Below are positions 44,240-55,193 of a stretch of DNA of 63,242 bases, piece after piece. A program made the position numbers and the translations under genes. The stretch's first letter is position 1. Each line of letters begins with the position of its first letter. The notes under the pieces were generated by a model. That model was not told the DNA's origin, did not search any database, and was given only the letters and a program-made list of their open reading frames with translations. This DNA comes from Ophiocordyceps camponoti-saundersi (nom. inval.) (taxonomy: Eukaryota > Ascomycota > Sordariomycetes > Hypocreales > Ophiocordycipitaceae), in assembly GCA_003339415.1 (NCBI GenBank), contig PDHQ01000200.1, forward strand, positions 1 to 63,242. The letters run 5' to 3'.

Positions 44240-45754
44240 TTCGAGAGGCTGGCGACAATAAGGAAGCGGCCAGGCGGAAAACGAGATACAGAGGCGTCAG
44301 TCAAGTCTCCGCAGACGGCTGGCCCGAGAGTCTTCGATGAGACCTAAAGGGCGGCCTCGTCGTCGGGATATCGGACGGCCGAGATGAGGCACGGGGGGAT
44401 AATGGTGCCCGAGAAAGGCAGAGCAGCAGGCGAAAGGTCTCTGTCTATGACGATACACGGAAAATAATTGCGACGTCGCCCACCAGTGCGTCGTCGGCTG
44501 GATTTAGCGAGATCGCCAACGCCGCCGTTCGCGGCCGCCCCCGCCGGCGTCGTCTCGTCCTGACTCGCAAAACGGTGTGCGTCGTACCGATGGGTGGCGA
44601 CGGACAGCCTCGGCGAATCCCGAGGCCGGCCTTCCTTGTAATGCGCAGTCCACATAACACGTAGATGAGTGGGTAGGTAGGTAGGTAGGTAGGTAGAAAG
44701 TAGGTATCATGCAGCCAGTGATCCAATGCCAAAGCTATCTAGCCGGGGGAGGGGGTTGCCCCCGCAATGACAACGAGCAGAGAAATCGAGGGTGGGCATG
44801 CAACTGGCCCAAAAGGAGAAGGATGTATGTGGGGGATCGTCGACTGCAAGGGCGTTGAGGGGTGCGATGGAGGAGAGCGGCTGCGGTACGACGAGCAGGT
44901 CAGCTGAAGCTTGCGTCACCATGACCGTGGCCGCGGTCCTCTCGCACCTCATTACCTAGGCAGATTGGTTATAATGGCACGGATACATGTAGGAAACGGC
45001 ATGAGGAGGTGTGACAAGAGGGTCGGTCCTTGCCTGCTTTCTTAGTTTGAAGCATCACGACTCGCGGGTCACGTGGTGCGCGACGGTCATGAATCTGGAC
45101 CGGCTTGGCGCCCGTCGTCTCGAAGATGAAGACGGCACGGAAGCCCTGTTTCGTAATGGACCCCTTTTCCGCCGAGAGAGCCCGCAGACTTGCCTGTTAT
45201 CATGTGCTTACAATACTGCGGGCGCGTGTCTTTGCATTTTATAGACGTGCGCCAACGCGTGATGCCGACCCCAGATCGGCCGTCTTGGGGAGCTGCCTCT
45301 TCGGGGCACAGCCTACCGTGCCTTCTGCTGTGCCACAGTCACGAGCCCCCCACAGCAGGCCTTATCTCCCTCATCACCCGGCGTCCAACCGTTGCTGTGG
45401 CGCCGCGTCAACGGGTTCGGGCCTGTTATCAGTGACTTGCCCCGGCGATAGGGAGTACTGTAAAGATACTTGAGTCTGGAGCTGTGACGCACCGTTACTT
45501 CGCAGCAGCCCCGGCATCTTCTCCGTACTCGCCAAGTACTTAGTGCATGCGCGCCCTCGGACCCTTGCCGCTCTGCTGAGACAACCTCGCTGACATTGGC
45601 TCACTGGCAGCTTTTTTTACCCCTTGGCCCGGCCGCCTCGGGGAAAAGCCTTATCTTGAACCTGTCGCCCTTTTGAGCGTGACGATCTTCCCTAGAGAGA
45701 GTCTGGCGGAACCTCATTACCGACTTCCTCTCGGCGAAATGCTCATTAGCAAAC
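44240..45754. promoter_or_regulatory. Divergent promoter region, SLC12 / AVT transporters
   Basis: 1.5 kb between two divergent transporter genes. It holds a GTAG-type tetranucleotide tract (about 44671-44698). Several short open frames occur on both strands but none is convincing. No TATA seen near either start. Confidence 0.45.
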
Positions 45755-48017
45755 ATGTCCTCACCCAAGAACAACCACTCGTCATCTCCAGCCCCGGGCC
45801 ACTCTCGATCCTTCTCCTCGTCCATCCCTCGAGGAGACCTCACCGCCAGGCTCGCTGAGCCCATTCGCTCCGGGCAACGCAGCGCCTCGCCCGTACCAGA
45901 GGGCGAATCCCCGTCTCTGGTCGGTGGCCGTCCCTGCGCCCAAGGACCGGGCGTGTCTGCCTTGGCGGCCGCCTTGTCCGACTCTCTGGGCCAGTCGCCG
46001 CCGCGTTTCGGGACACCCCCCGCGCGCGTCGTGTCGCCGCCACTTCGAGCCGACACGCCCATCAATTATGGCTCTTTCGACTCCAGGTCTCGCTTCGGAC
46101 AAAACGGTGCCTCTGCACCTCTAGAGGATCCGGAAATCGTGAAACGTCACCTAGTCCAGCCCGGCGAGTCTGAGAATCTGCCCTCCGAGGAATCTTCCAT
46201 CCAAGGACCCGCTCGAGGGAAGCAATCGGCCGAGCCCGGCACTGGCCTCAACGATGACGAGTTCTCCAGTTTGCGGCTGCAAGGAGGTGACATTACCCGC
46301 GGTATCTACAAATGGACGGAGCAGGCAGAGGCCAAGGGTCGGCTCCACCGCAGCCGAAGCTTCCATCACCAACGACCCGAGCCCGAGACTGATGTGTTGG
46401 ATATAAACTCTATCAAGATCCCAGGAGGTTTCAGAAGGAATCACCTCCGCAGAAACGCCATGAGCCCGAACCGCCAAACCGAGGCCGACGAGTCGGGCGT
46501 CGAATCGCCTCCAGGAACGCAGCCGCGGCTCTTCACCTCGAGTTTCCTCGAGTTCCTCACGATCTATGGCCACTTCGCGGGCGAGGAGCTCGAAGAAGAC
46601 GACGAGGCCCTGGGCCCAAACGAAGAGTTCTGGTCAGACCGGGCCGGTCTCGGCGACGATAGCGACGACGACAGAGAGCCGATGGAGGACAGCGCACTTC
46701 TGAGCAACTCTAAGAGAATGCGGCGTCGCAAGCCCCGTGGCGGGAGCGGCAAAAACAGCCCTCTCAATGCGGCACTATTGCTCCTCAAGTCCTTCGTTGG
46801 AACGGGTGTGCTATTTCTTCCCCGAGCCTACTTGAGTGGCGGCATGTTACTCAGCAATCTGGTCCTACTCTGCCTCGCCGGCTTGAGTTACTACAGTTTC
46901 GTGCTCCTGGTGTCAACGCGGATGAGGGTTGAGGGCTCTTTTGGCGATATGGGCGGCATCCTCTACGGAAAATGGATGCGGAACCTCATCCTGGCCTCCA
47001 TCGTTATCAGCCAGATAGGCTTCACTGCTGCCTACACCGTATTCACGGCAGAAAATCTGCAGGCTTTTATCCGCGCCGTGTCCGATTGCCGGACGACTAT
47101 TAGCATCCCGCTTCTGATTCTCATGCAGACGCTCATTTTCTTGCCCTTTTCTTTGCTTCGGGATATCGGCAAGCTTGGATTTACGGCGCTCATCGCTGAC
47201 GCCTTCATCCTCATCGGTTTAGCCTATCTGTTTTACTACGACGTTTTGACGCTCAGCAAGTTTGGGCTCGCCGACATTATCATGTTCAACGACAAAGACT
47301 GGACCCTTTTCATCGGCACAGCCATCTTCACGTTCGAGGGCATCGGCCTAGTTATCCCTATCCAAGAGTCGATGAAGCACCCACAAAAGTTTCCTCGCGT
47401 CCTATTTTATGTCATGATCATCATCACCGTTGTCTTCATTACCATGGGCGCAATCTCATACGCGGCGTACGGATCCAAAACGGAGACGGTTGTGTTGCTC
47501 AACCTGCCTCAAGATAACAAGCTGGTCAATGGCGTGCAACTTCTCTACTCTGTCGCCATCCTGTTGTCGACGCCGCTGCAGATATTTCCGGCGGTGCGCA
47601 TTGTCGAGACAGAGCTGTTTACACGGAGCGGGAAGTACAACCCTTACATCAAATGGCAGAAGAATATCTTTCGCTTCTTCGTTGTCATGCTCTGTGCCGC
47701 AATCTCTTGGGGCGGCGCTGACCACCTCGACAAGTTCGTGGCGCTGGTCGGCAACTTTGCTTGTATCCCGCTGGTTTACATTTACCCGGTAAATTAGCCT
47801 TCTCCTGTGGTCCTTGCTACTTGCTCTTGCTAATGCAGTTCCGTAGCCTCTACTACACTACCGGGCGGTGGCGCGAAACCGCGCGTGGAAGATTGCCGAT
47901 GTGGTGCTTTGCATCTTTGGCTTCTTTGCCATGGGGTACGCCACCAGCCTCACCATCATGAGCTGGGCCAACGCCGGAGCCAAACCGCCCGGCTACTGCG
48001 AAAGAAGGAATCTGTAA
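45755..48017 (+). CDS. Vacuolar amino-acid transporter, AVT3/4-like (AAAP family)
   Basis: Two exons, 45755-47788 and 47847-48017; intron 47789-47846 (58 bases). About 734 aa. The long cytosolic N-terminus (about 340 residues) is rich in Ser, Pro, Asp and Glu, as in fungal Avt3/Avt4. The Aa_trans core starts at NAALLLLKSFVGTGVLFLPRA, then about 11 membrane segments, including IVISQIGFTAAYTVFTAENL, TIFTFEGIGLVIPIQESM and LNLPQDN. The last exon restores YIYP-PLLHYRAVA and the segment ending IADVVLCIFGFFAMGYATS; without splicing, the reading frame stops at once. Family role: export of neutral amino acids from the vacuole. Adjacent to, and divergent from, the SLC12 transporter gene. Confidence 0.9.
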
Positions 48018-48620
48018 GTGCAGCTTACTCGAGAGAGCGTCTTACAGAGCTTCGCCTCCTTGGACTCTTTCGTTTGCAAGGTTTAGCTTTTGGGATACCT
48101 ACCTTCACCCAGGTCACAATGGCTGTCGACGTGACCCCGTCGGATTGCCTTTTTTTTCTTTGTTTATTTTCGGAAGCAACACGTCGGCGACAGAGATATC
48201 CATATTTCCTTTTCAAGAGACAGACTCCAAGGTTCGCAAATTACATGAAGTCTTGTGGGAGAGCATTACAGCTGCCAGCTCACAGGTGCTGGCAAGCGTG
48301 AAGGAGGACAGGAAGACAGCGACGAATGGCATCGTGCTGTGAACGAAGCGTTTCATCTGTTATTGAGAAGAACAATAAAAAGTTGCATTCTTATTATCAT
48401 GATGGTATTTATGTAGGGCCATACGGAGTATACTATTCCGGTAGACCGTTGTACAGGTATGCATATACCATCTCTCCTGTCTCGTCTCGCGTCTCGGCTC
48501 GGAAGTGTTTCGGCGATAAGTCTGAAATTCTGACGTCACCGCCTTCCTATCTGACGGATATTGCCGCTCGTGATAACGACCTTCAAAAGATCTCATAGTG
48601 ACCTAAGTCTCTTGGATAAA
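48018..48620. other. Intergenic region
   Basis: About 600 bases between the AVT transporter stop and the Aim32-like start. Only short overlapping open frames; nothing supported. It should contain the terminator of the first gene and the promoter of the second. Confidence 0.45.
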
Positions 48621-49757
48621 ATGCTTTCCAGACCCATTTCCTTCTATCGGCGGACAGTTCGACTAAAAGGGTCCCCCCCAGAAGCCTCAAGATGGCTCGC
48701 TACGAAGTTGCCGACGGTTCCGACTTGCCCTGAGAGGCCATGCTGGTGCGAAGACGAAACACCGATGCCATCGGATCTGGAGATTGATCGCAAGAGTTCT
48801 CTTGTCGGAACTGTGGCCCCTTACAACGAGCAGATTCTCATCTGCACTGGTCGTGATGACTGGCCTTCAAAGATCGAGGACGATAGAAGCGGGGACAACC
48901 TGGTGGCGGAGCTCAGAGGAATCACGCGCCGGGCAGGCCAGTCTCATGGTGTGAGTAAACGCTGCAAACTATACTTTTCGAGATCCTAACAGCATCCCTG
49001 ATTCTAGCCTCTACCGCCTGTCTCTATCATCTACTCGTCCTTTCCGACCTCATTGGCTAAGCGGAGGAATATGGTCTTCGTTTCGGCCTACATGTTCCCC
49101 AGTTTCAAGTACGCACCATGGCTGCTTCGCGTCTCTGGTGATGTACGACATGACAGAAATGCCATGACTGTCAGCCAACTTAGCACTCAAAACCTCGCCA
49201 TGAGCTTCATCCTACCCAAACCGGCACACAACTCTCTCGTTTGCCCCACCGTCAGCCCGGAAGCACGCGAAGCATCGTACCAAGAGTTCAAAGACAACCT
49301 ACAGGACGTCAGAGACGTCATGGTGCTCATATGCGGCCACGGCGGCCGTGATAAACGCTGTGGCGTAATGGGCCCGCTTCTGCGAAAGGAATTCAGCATC
49401 AAGCTGGTTAAGGCTGGACTCGACTTCCGAGACGATCGCGTCGATGTCCTACACTCAGGAAGCGAGGAAGCGTACAAGATGCTCCCCCCTGGTGTTGCTC
49501 CACAGGCGGTTAGGGTCGGACTGATAAGTCATATTGGAGGGCACAAGTTTGCCGGCAATGTCATCTTTTACCTCCCGCCAGGTATGCTGTTGCGGAATGG
49601 TAGGCCACATCCATTAGCGGGACACGGAATCTGGTATGGCAGGGTCGAGCCCAAGCATGTTGAGGGGCTTATTAGGGAGACCATCCTCGAGGGAAATATC
49701 GTCGCCGACTTGTTTAGGGGCGGAATTAATCCGCGGAGGGAAATGCTGAGCATCTGA
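48621..49757 (+). CDS. Aim32/Apd1-like thioredoxin-like ferredoxin (mitochondrial)
   Basis: Two exons, 48621-48950 and 49008-49757, intron 48951-49007; about 359 aa. The ATG at 48621 is chosen because it gives a basic, amphipathic mitochondrial presequence (MLSRPISFYRRTVRLKG); an upstream ATG at 48561 is possible. Conserved blocks: TCPERPCWCE, MPSDLEIDRKSSL, YNEQILICTGRDDWPSKIEDD, then in exon 2 SSFPTSLAKRR, the CGHGGRDKRCG block with a His/Cys pattern, and HIGGHKFAGNVIFYLPPG. These match the Aim32/Apd1 family, which bind a 2Fe-2S cluster with Cys and His ligands. Predicted mitochondrial redox role, by family; not tested. The intron lies between SHG and PLPP, phase 0. Confidence 0.88.
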
Positions 49758-50499
49758 TTCGCTGCTGAGCCATCCATGCCACTGCAAATGTCTGCTTTGC
49801 ACATCCGTACACTCACATTGTGTGCCGTCCGTTCACGAGACTGATCAGTAGGCCTGCAGCTTTTAGGCGCTGCTGCAGCGTTAGGGGCGTGAAGACCTCA
49901 ATCTGCTATGATGCATACATACATACCTACCTACCTACTCATAGTATGCATATATGTATGTATGTACTTATCTTCTGCAGACAGAGCTGAACATGAGCAG
50001 CGCACTGACTGGTTTTGTGACAGCAGCAGTACGTTGTTCGACGGTAATGCCACAGTCATACAACTCACGCTATAGCTACAACGGCCTCAGGGTCCTAAAT
50101 CAGATCCAGCTCCAGCCAGACTATCGGTAAGCCAACGTCAAAGGAAAAGTCGATGCCACTCCGTAGACACTTTTTATGGAAACGTAGTCCACCCGTGAGT
50201 GCGCTGGCACTGTCTCCCGGAAACGTCAAGTTGCGGTTTGCATACTCGTCTACCATGGAAGCATAGCGTTGCGAAGGCGTCGTATAAGCCGCGTTCTAGA
50301 CATCCTTCACAAACGAGTTTGTCCGCAAGTTGTGCAAGTCGAGGATGAGCAGAGGCTTCTCTCTATAGTGCAAAGGAGGTCAACTTATGTCTTCGCACCA
50401 GCAGCCCAAGCCACAGGCGTAGGGGCCCGGGCATCCGATGAGAGGAGAGCTGTTCTGTATATGTCTAGCCAGAAGTGTTCCATGTTGTAAATTGACTTT
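49758..50499. other. Intergenic region with tetranucleotide hairpin
   Basis: No supported gene. Around 49916-49970 a CATA/CCTA-type tract and a TATG/TATG tract face each other across a short loop, so the strand can fold into an imperfect hairpin. Confidence 0.45.
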
Positions 50500-51200
50500 G
50501 CAGGAGCCCTAGGGGGCTAGGTCTTGTCACCGAAACTTCGCGATAAGAACCGGCAAGCCTTTTCATTCTTTTGTGTGGCGTCAGATCACGCTTGTTAGTT
50601 TCGAGGCCTGCAAGACTGGAGTACTTACGCGCTGGATCCAGAAGCTGCCACGATGGTGCAATGCGATTCGACTGAAGGTGAGGTCCATGGCACCGATTAC
50701 GCAAGCCTTTCTCTCCAAGCCGTCTTGTAAAATACACATAGCGGCATCCCAGAGATGACGTATTTTTGGTCTCTCGACGACCTACATAGCGTCACCAATG
50801 GTGTTTGGAACATCCTCCGCGGCCAACCCGTTGTTGGTGTGAAGCCGGTCTTTGATAGCGTTGGTAAGTCAAAGTTCGAGTGCTTTGCCCCAAACATAGG
50901 AGAGATGCATGAACTTTCCGACGTTGGCTGCGTTGGGAACCTTCTTGAAAAAACCCTCCTTGTCTCTAAGAGTTCAAAATAACGTCTCCGACAAGACTTC
51001 AAATGAGCAACAATACCGACGACTGAGGACTTCGTCTAGCATCCCTAGCGTGACGCTGATCTTGTGCGCGCGGGGCAACTTGTTTGTGGCAAGTTGAGCA
51101 AAGTTGAAAGAAGGGACCTTTGTTGAGTTGATGGCGATGCTTGTAAAGCTGCGGTGGTGCATAGTTCATGTTTTGGGAGTGTGGTTATCTGTTGCAAGAT
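50500..51200 (-). pseudogene. Degenerate coding relic, family unknown
   Basis: The minus strand shows coding-like stretches separated by stops and frame changes. One reading, around 50940-50600, runs through VPNAANVGKFMHLSYVWGKALEL, then a stop, NAIKDRLHTNNGLAAEDVPNT, another stop, and VIGAMDLTFSRIALHHRGSFWIQR. Codon composition looks coding, but no complete frame or splice solution joins it. I do not recognise the family; it may be a dead gene copy or a transposase relic with ordinary composition. Neighbouring short open frames at 51045-51281 are not clearly part of it. Confidence 0.4.
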
Positions 51201-51506
51201 GTTGCGCAGGTGGATATTTCCCTCGTAGGCTGTGGTAGGGTCGGTTCGTAGGTTAAAGCGGCATCTTTTCGTCGATGTCACGATTTAAACGGAGATGTGT
51301 GTGTGTGCCATAGCTTCGATAGCTCGATTGAACAGTAGCCAATGTTATTACCTAGCGGACTAAATGTCCGTTAACTAGAGCTCTCGCAACCCTGAATCAT
51401 ATAAGTATCTAAGAGGTGAAATGATACTCAGTACTTAATCGGCCGAGAAACCAAACTGTAGGCCTATATACCACGCAACGAAGATGAGATATAAACGGCC
51501 GTGTCT

Positions 51507-52664
51507 CTAGGCCGGCGGCAGAGCTTCCTGAGTGGTGACCCAGCCGTCTTTCCACGAAAACTCAGTTATGCCAGATGTCATGTTGCCGATCTGGACATAA
51601 GTTCGCAGGGTATCCGCTACAATGGCCGTCACGCAGGAGCCAGCAACCGACTCTTCTCCGAAACTGCCATCGTTCCATCCGCCATCCCATGCCATTTCCC
51701 TCATCATGCATGCCGCTGCGGCGTAGTAAACCCTGATGTTGAGACTGTCATCTCGATACCATGAGACTGCGGAGAGTGCCGAGCGAGGAGGCTGGAAGGG
51801 GAGGCGAAAACCGCCCTCAGCCCAATTATGGCCATCCCAAGCTTTCTCCTTGATGTTGAGATCTCCGTCTTGGTAGTAGACGCTGAGCTGGCACTTAGCT
51901 TCGGATATCAACCGAGAAAAAGATGGAAAAGATGGAGGCCATGAAAAAGTCACACACCGAATATGAGTCGAGCCGCTTGACCAGGTGGTTGCGGTGATGG
52001 CAGTGCCGGGCAAGGCTATACCGAAGCTGTGCCCCTTTTGCCAGCCCTTTCCGCCGTCATCTGGCGAAGAAAAAGATCAGCACAAGGGCTCTGGAGTGGG
52101 TAGATTTTGTGTCGTTACATGTAAATTCCTCTATCGTCCCGTTCTCAACCTGGCCGTAAACCCGAATCACGTCGTTCCTACCGCCTAGGTAGATGGCAGA
52201 GAGACCTCCGGAGAATGGTGCCACTTTGAAGCCCGCTTCACCAAGTGACCCATCGTACTGAAAAAGGAACGTCAGCATTTGAAACATATAGCGGTATTAT
52301 CCCATGTCTATTCACAAAAGAATGTGAAATCAACAGGAAAGCGCCATGTCTTCTCTCATCGTCACTAGTTTTCATCCTACAGAACACTTACCCAACCTTT
52401 GCCATCCCAGCACTTCTCCTGAACCTTACAGTCGGAACTGATATAGTAGACGCGAATATAGTCGAGACCAATAGATGTGGCTGCCACAGGCGATCCAATC
52501 CTGGCTTTGGCAAGAACATTGGACGACGTACCACCTGTCCACTTCCCCTCGTATTGAATCTCGCGGACACCGCCGTCAACATCCAATGTGTAGACTCGGA
52601 TGCTGGAGTCCTTGTTCACAGCGGCCAAGCCAGCACGGAAAGCGATTTCGTTCACGGACGGCAT
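51507..52664 (-). CDS. Fucose-specific lectin (six-bladed beta-propeller type)
   Basis: Proposed exons 52664-52392, 52257-52119, 52060-51958 and 51882-51507; introns 134, 58 and 75 bases; about 296 aa, near the usual 310. The ATG at 52664 gives MPSVNEIAFRAGLAAVN, as expected for cytosolic or non-classically released lectins; an upstream ATG at 52703 would add 13 residues. Blades are marked by repeats of the type IRVYY..D..+.E..WDG..W: IRVYTLDVDGGVREIQYEGKW, IRVYYISSDCKVQEKCWDGKGW, IRVYGQVENGTIEEFTYDGGKGW, IRVYYQDGDLNIKEKAWDG and IRVYYAAAACMMREMAWDG. Family members bind L-fucose on host or own glycans. Splicing restores HIRVYYQD exactly. Divergent from SerC. Confidence 0.88.
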
Positions 52665-53414
52665 GATGCTGGATAGGAATCTGGAAGACGGTATGATGCG
52701 CAAGTTCCGGACTATGATTCTTTATTTCCACTCTCGAACTACCTAGTAAGATTAAACGGACGATTTTATAGACTTTGCCTCTCGATTTCTCTCCCGCCTC
52801 GGAACGGAGAGAGAACTGATGTTGAGAAACGTAACACGTGTACGAGAATTGTTCTCTCCTCTGTCTCTTTCTTAAACAATGCGGTGATGCCCAACTGCGG
52901 CTACATAGATTGCGGCTGGAAAGTTTGCCGCGTAACTTCAAGAGAGTAGATTGTGACGTCCTGCCACGAAAGGCACAATTGGTACGGCTGGGGGTGTAAA
53001 CCATCACTTCCCCTCCCCTCTCTTTAGACAGATCATTTCTTGGGGTCAAAATGAGCACGACTCATTTCCCTATTTGCGGCATTAATCCTTTCCCTCGCCT
53101 TGTATGCTACTGCGTTGAGAACTATGTTAAGCTAACTAGGTAGGGCTACCAGTGCTAACTCAGCCGACAGGTATACATCAACACGATATATTTGCCGCGT
53201 TGGGCTTTATTGATTCCTTTCTCCGTCTCGGCTAGTCGACGACGCCGGTCGTCGGTCGATAACGATGGCGGGGCTCCGAGTCACGGGATTCGCCTCCGGC
53301 CTCGGAGTCTGATTACCTATCCGTTTCACTCCCAGCAGCCTTCTGTATCTCTCTCGTCTTCCATTCCCCTCCTCCTCCTTACCTCTCCCCCTATCCCAAC
53401 CTCCAATTACCATC
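52665..53414. promoter_or_regulatory. Divergent promoter, lectin / phosphoserine aminotransferase
   Basis: 750 bases between two divergent start codons. A strong CT-rich leader (about 53330-53410) precedes the SerC start, typical of highly expressed fungal genes. No TATA box is clear on either side. Confidence 0.5.
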
Positions 53415-54790
53415 ATGGGCGCCGCTCCAAGGGATAGACATGACGTGACCTACTTCGGGGCTGGCCCCGCAACCCTCCCGACCGAGGTGCTGCAAAAGGC
53501 ATCGCGGGCCATGGTCAACTACCATGACACGGGCATAGGACTGCTCGAGCACTCGCACCGGTCTGCCTACGCCAGCACCATCCTCGACGACACGCGCTCA
53601 GACCTCATCAAGTTTCTCGGCATACCGCGCCAAAAGTACGAGGTGCTTTTCATGCAGGGCGGCGGAACAGCTCAGTTCGCCGCCACGGCCCTCAACCTGG
53701 TTGGCTCCTGGGTCTTGCGTCGCCATGAGGAGCTCCAGGCGGGCGAGGACGCCGAGCACCTGAACCAGCCGGCGCGCATGCAGAGACTCCGCGCCGCGCT
53801 CGACGACGACCTTCAACTCGACTACATCGTCACCGGCGGCTGGTCGCAGAAGGCCGCCGCCGAGGCTATCCGTCTACTCGGCCCGGAGCGAGTCAACATC
53901 GTGACCGACGCGCGCCAGCACAATGATGGCAAGTATGGCGTTATCCCGGACGAGAGCACGTGGACCCTTTCCAAGGACCCAGCCATGGTCTACTACTGCG
54001 ATAACGAGACCGTCGACGGCGTAGAGTTTCCTGACTTCCCCAGCGTGCTCGAGCCCCGCTTGGACGGGACGGGACCCGTCGTCGTCGCCGACATGTCGTC
54101 CAACATTTTGTCTCGCAAGGTGCCCATCACCAAATTCGGCGTCATCTTCTTCGGCGCGCAGAAAAATCTGGGCCCGGCCGGCATTACTATCGTCGTCATC
54201 CGCAAAGATCTGCTTCCGCAGCCGTCGGGGAACATGATGAGACAACTGGGCCTTCCGCTGGCTCCGTCGATCCTGCAGTATGAGACGATAGCCAAGAATC
54301 ACAGTCTGTACAACACGCTTAACATCTTAGAGTGAGTTTTGTCTTAGTTGTCGGTTAGATTCTTGTTGTCGTTTGTACTAAACGTCTTCTACCTCGCAGC
54401 GTCTACATTGCCGGCCTCGTCCTCCGCAAACTGTTAGCCACTTACCCCGACAAAGTCGCCGGCCAGGAGGCGGTATCAGCAACCAAGGCAAAGCTCCTCT
54501 ACGACGCCCTCGACGCCTACCCGGAAGTCTACAAGGTGGTACCTCACCGGTCAGCACGGTCGCGGATGAACGTCTGCTTCCGAATCATTAAGAACAGCGC
54601 CGACGAAGCTGCGGAAGAGGAAGAGGAGGAAGCGGAAAAGTCCTTCCTGAGCGAGGCCGACGCGAAGGGTCTCGCGGGGCTCAAGGGCCATCGCAGCGTC
54701 GGCGGCATCCGGGCGAGCATTTACAACTCGATACCGCTAGAGGGTGTCGAGAAACTTGCTTTGTTTATCGAGCGATTTGCACGGTCGTAG
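53415..54790 (+). CDS. SER1: Phosphoserine aminotransferase (SerC/SER1)
   Basis: Two exons, 53415-54331 and 54400-54790; intron 54332-54399 (68 bases, GTGAGT, acceptor cgcag). About 435 aa. PLP-dependent class V aminotransferase of serine synthesis: 3-phosphohydroxypyruvate to phosphoserine. Motifs: FGAGPATLPTEVL at the N-terminus, HSHRSAYASTI, QGGGTAQF (cofactor phosphate), VADMSSNILSR, and the Schiff-base Lys250 in FFGAQKNLGPAG. C-terminal RMNVCFRI and GHRSVGGIRASIYN are conserved. A Glu-rich insert (EEEEEEAEK) lies before the last block. The gene ends 140 bases before the RIP block. Confidence 0.93.
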
Positions 54791-55193
54791 CATAGCATAG
54801 CGTCTATTCTAGAGGTTAACAGGGGTAGGTGGGATTGTAGCTGCTTCACAAACATGACTATTGCCCTTAGAGTAGGTAGTAGTAACGGAGTAAAGGATAA
54901 TAACTATTAATAAAGTCAGGGTTTAAAAAAAAGTATTTATATTTGCCACGGCACTTATTCTTATTAAATACGATATTGCCTAAGTTAATAATATATATTT
55001 TATAACTAAGATTCTTTTCCCGCCTTATATTATATTATATAATAATAATAAAAGATTTTAAAAAAATAAAATATTATTTATAGTTTTTAAATATTTAATT
55101 TTCTTAAAAACGCTTTATATTTAATAGCTATTATTAAAACTTAAGCTATACTTATATAAAGGTTTTATATAAGTAATTATTAAAGTAAGCTAA
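54791..55193. other. Right boundary of the gene island
   Basis: CA and TG vanish from about 54930 onward. Up to 55193 the sequence is AT-rich relic with no recognisable element end. Confidence 0.6.

Noticed and set aside
44344..44655. Possible extra N-terminal exon for the SLC12 gene
   Set aside because: The frame is Arg-rich and unlike the family N-terminus, and the ATG at 44239 already gives the expected start.
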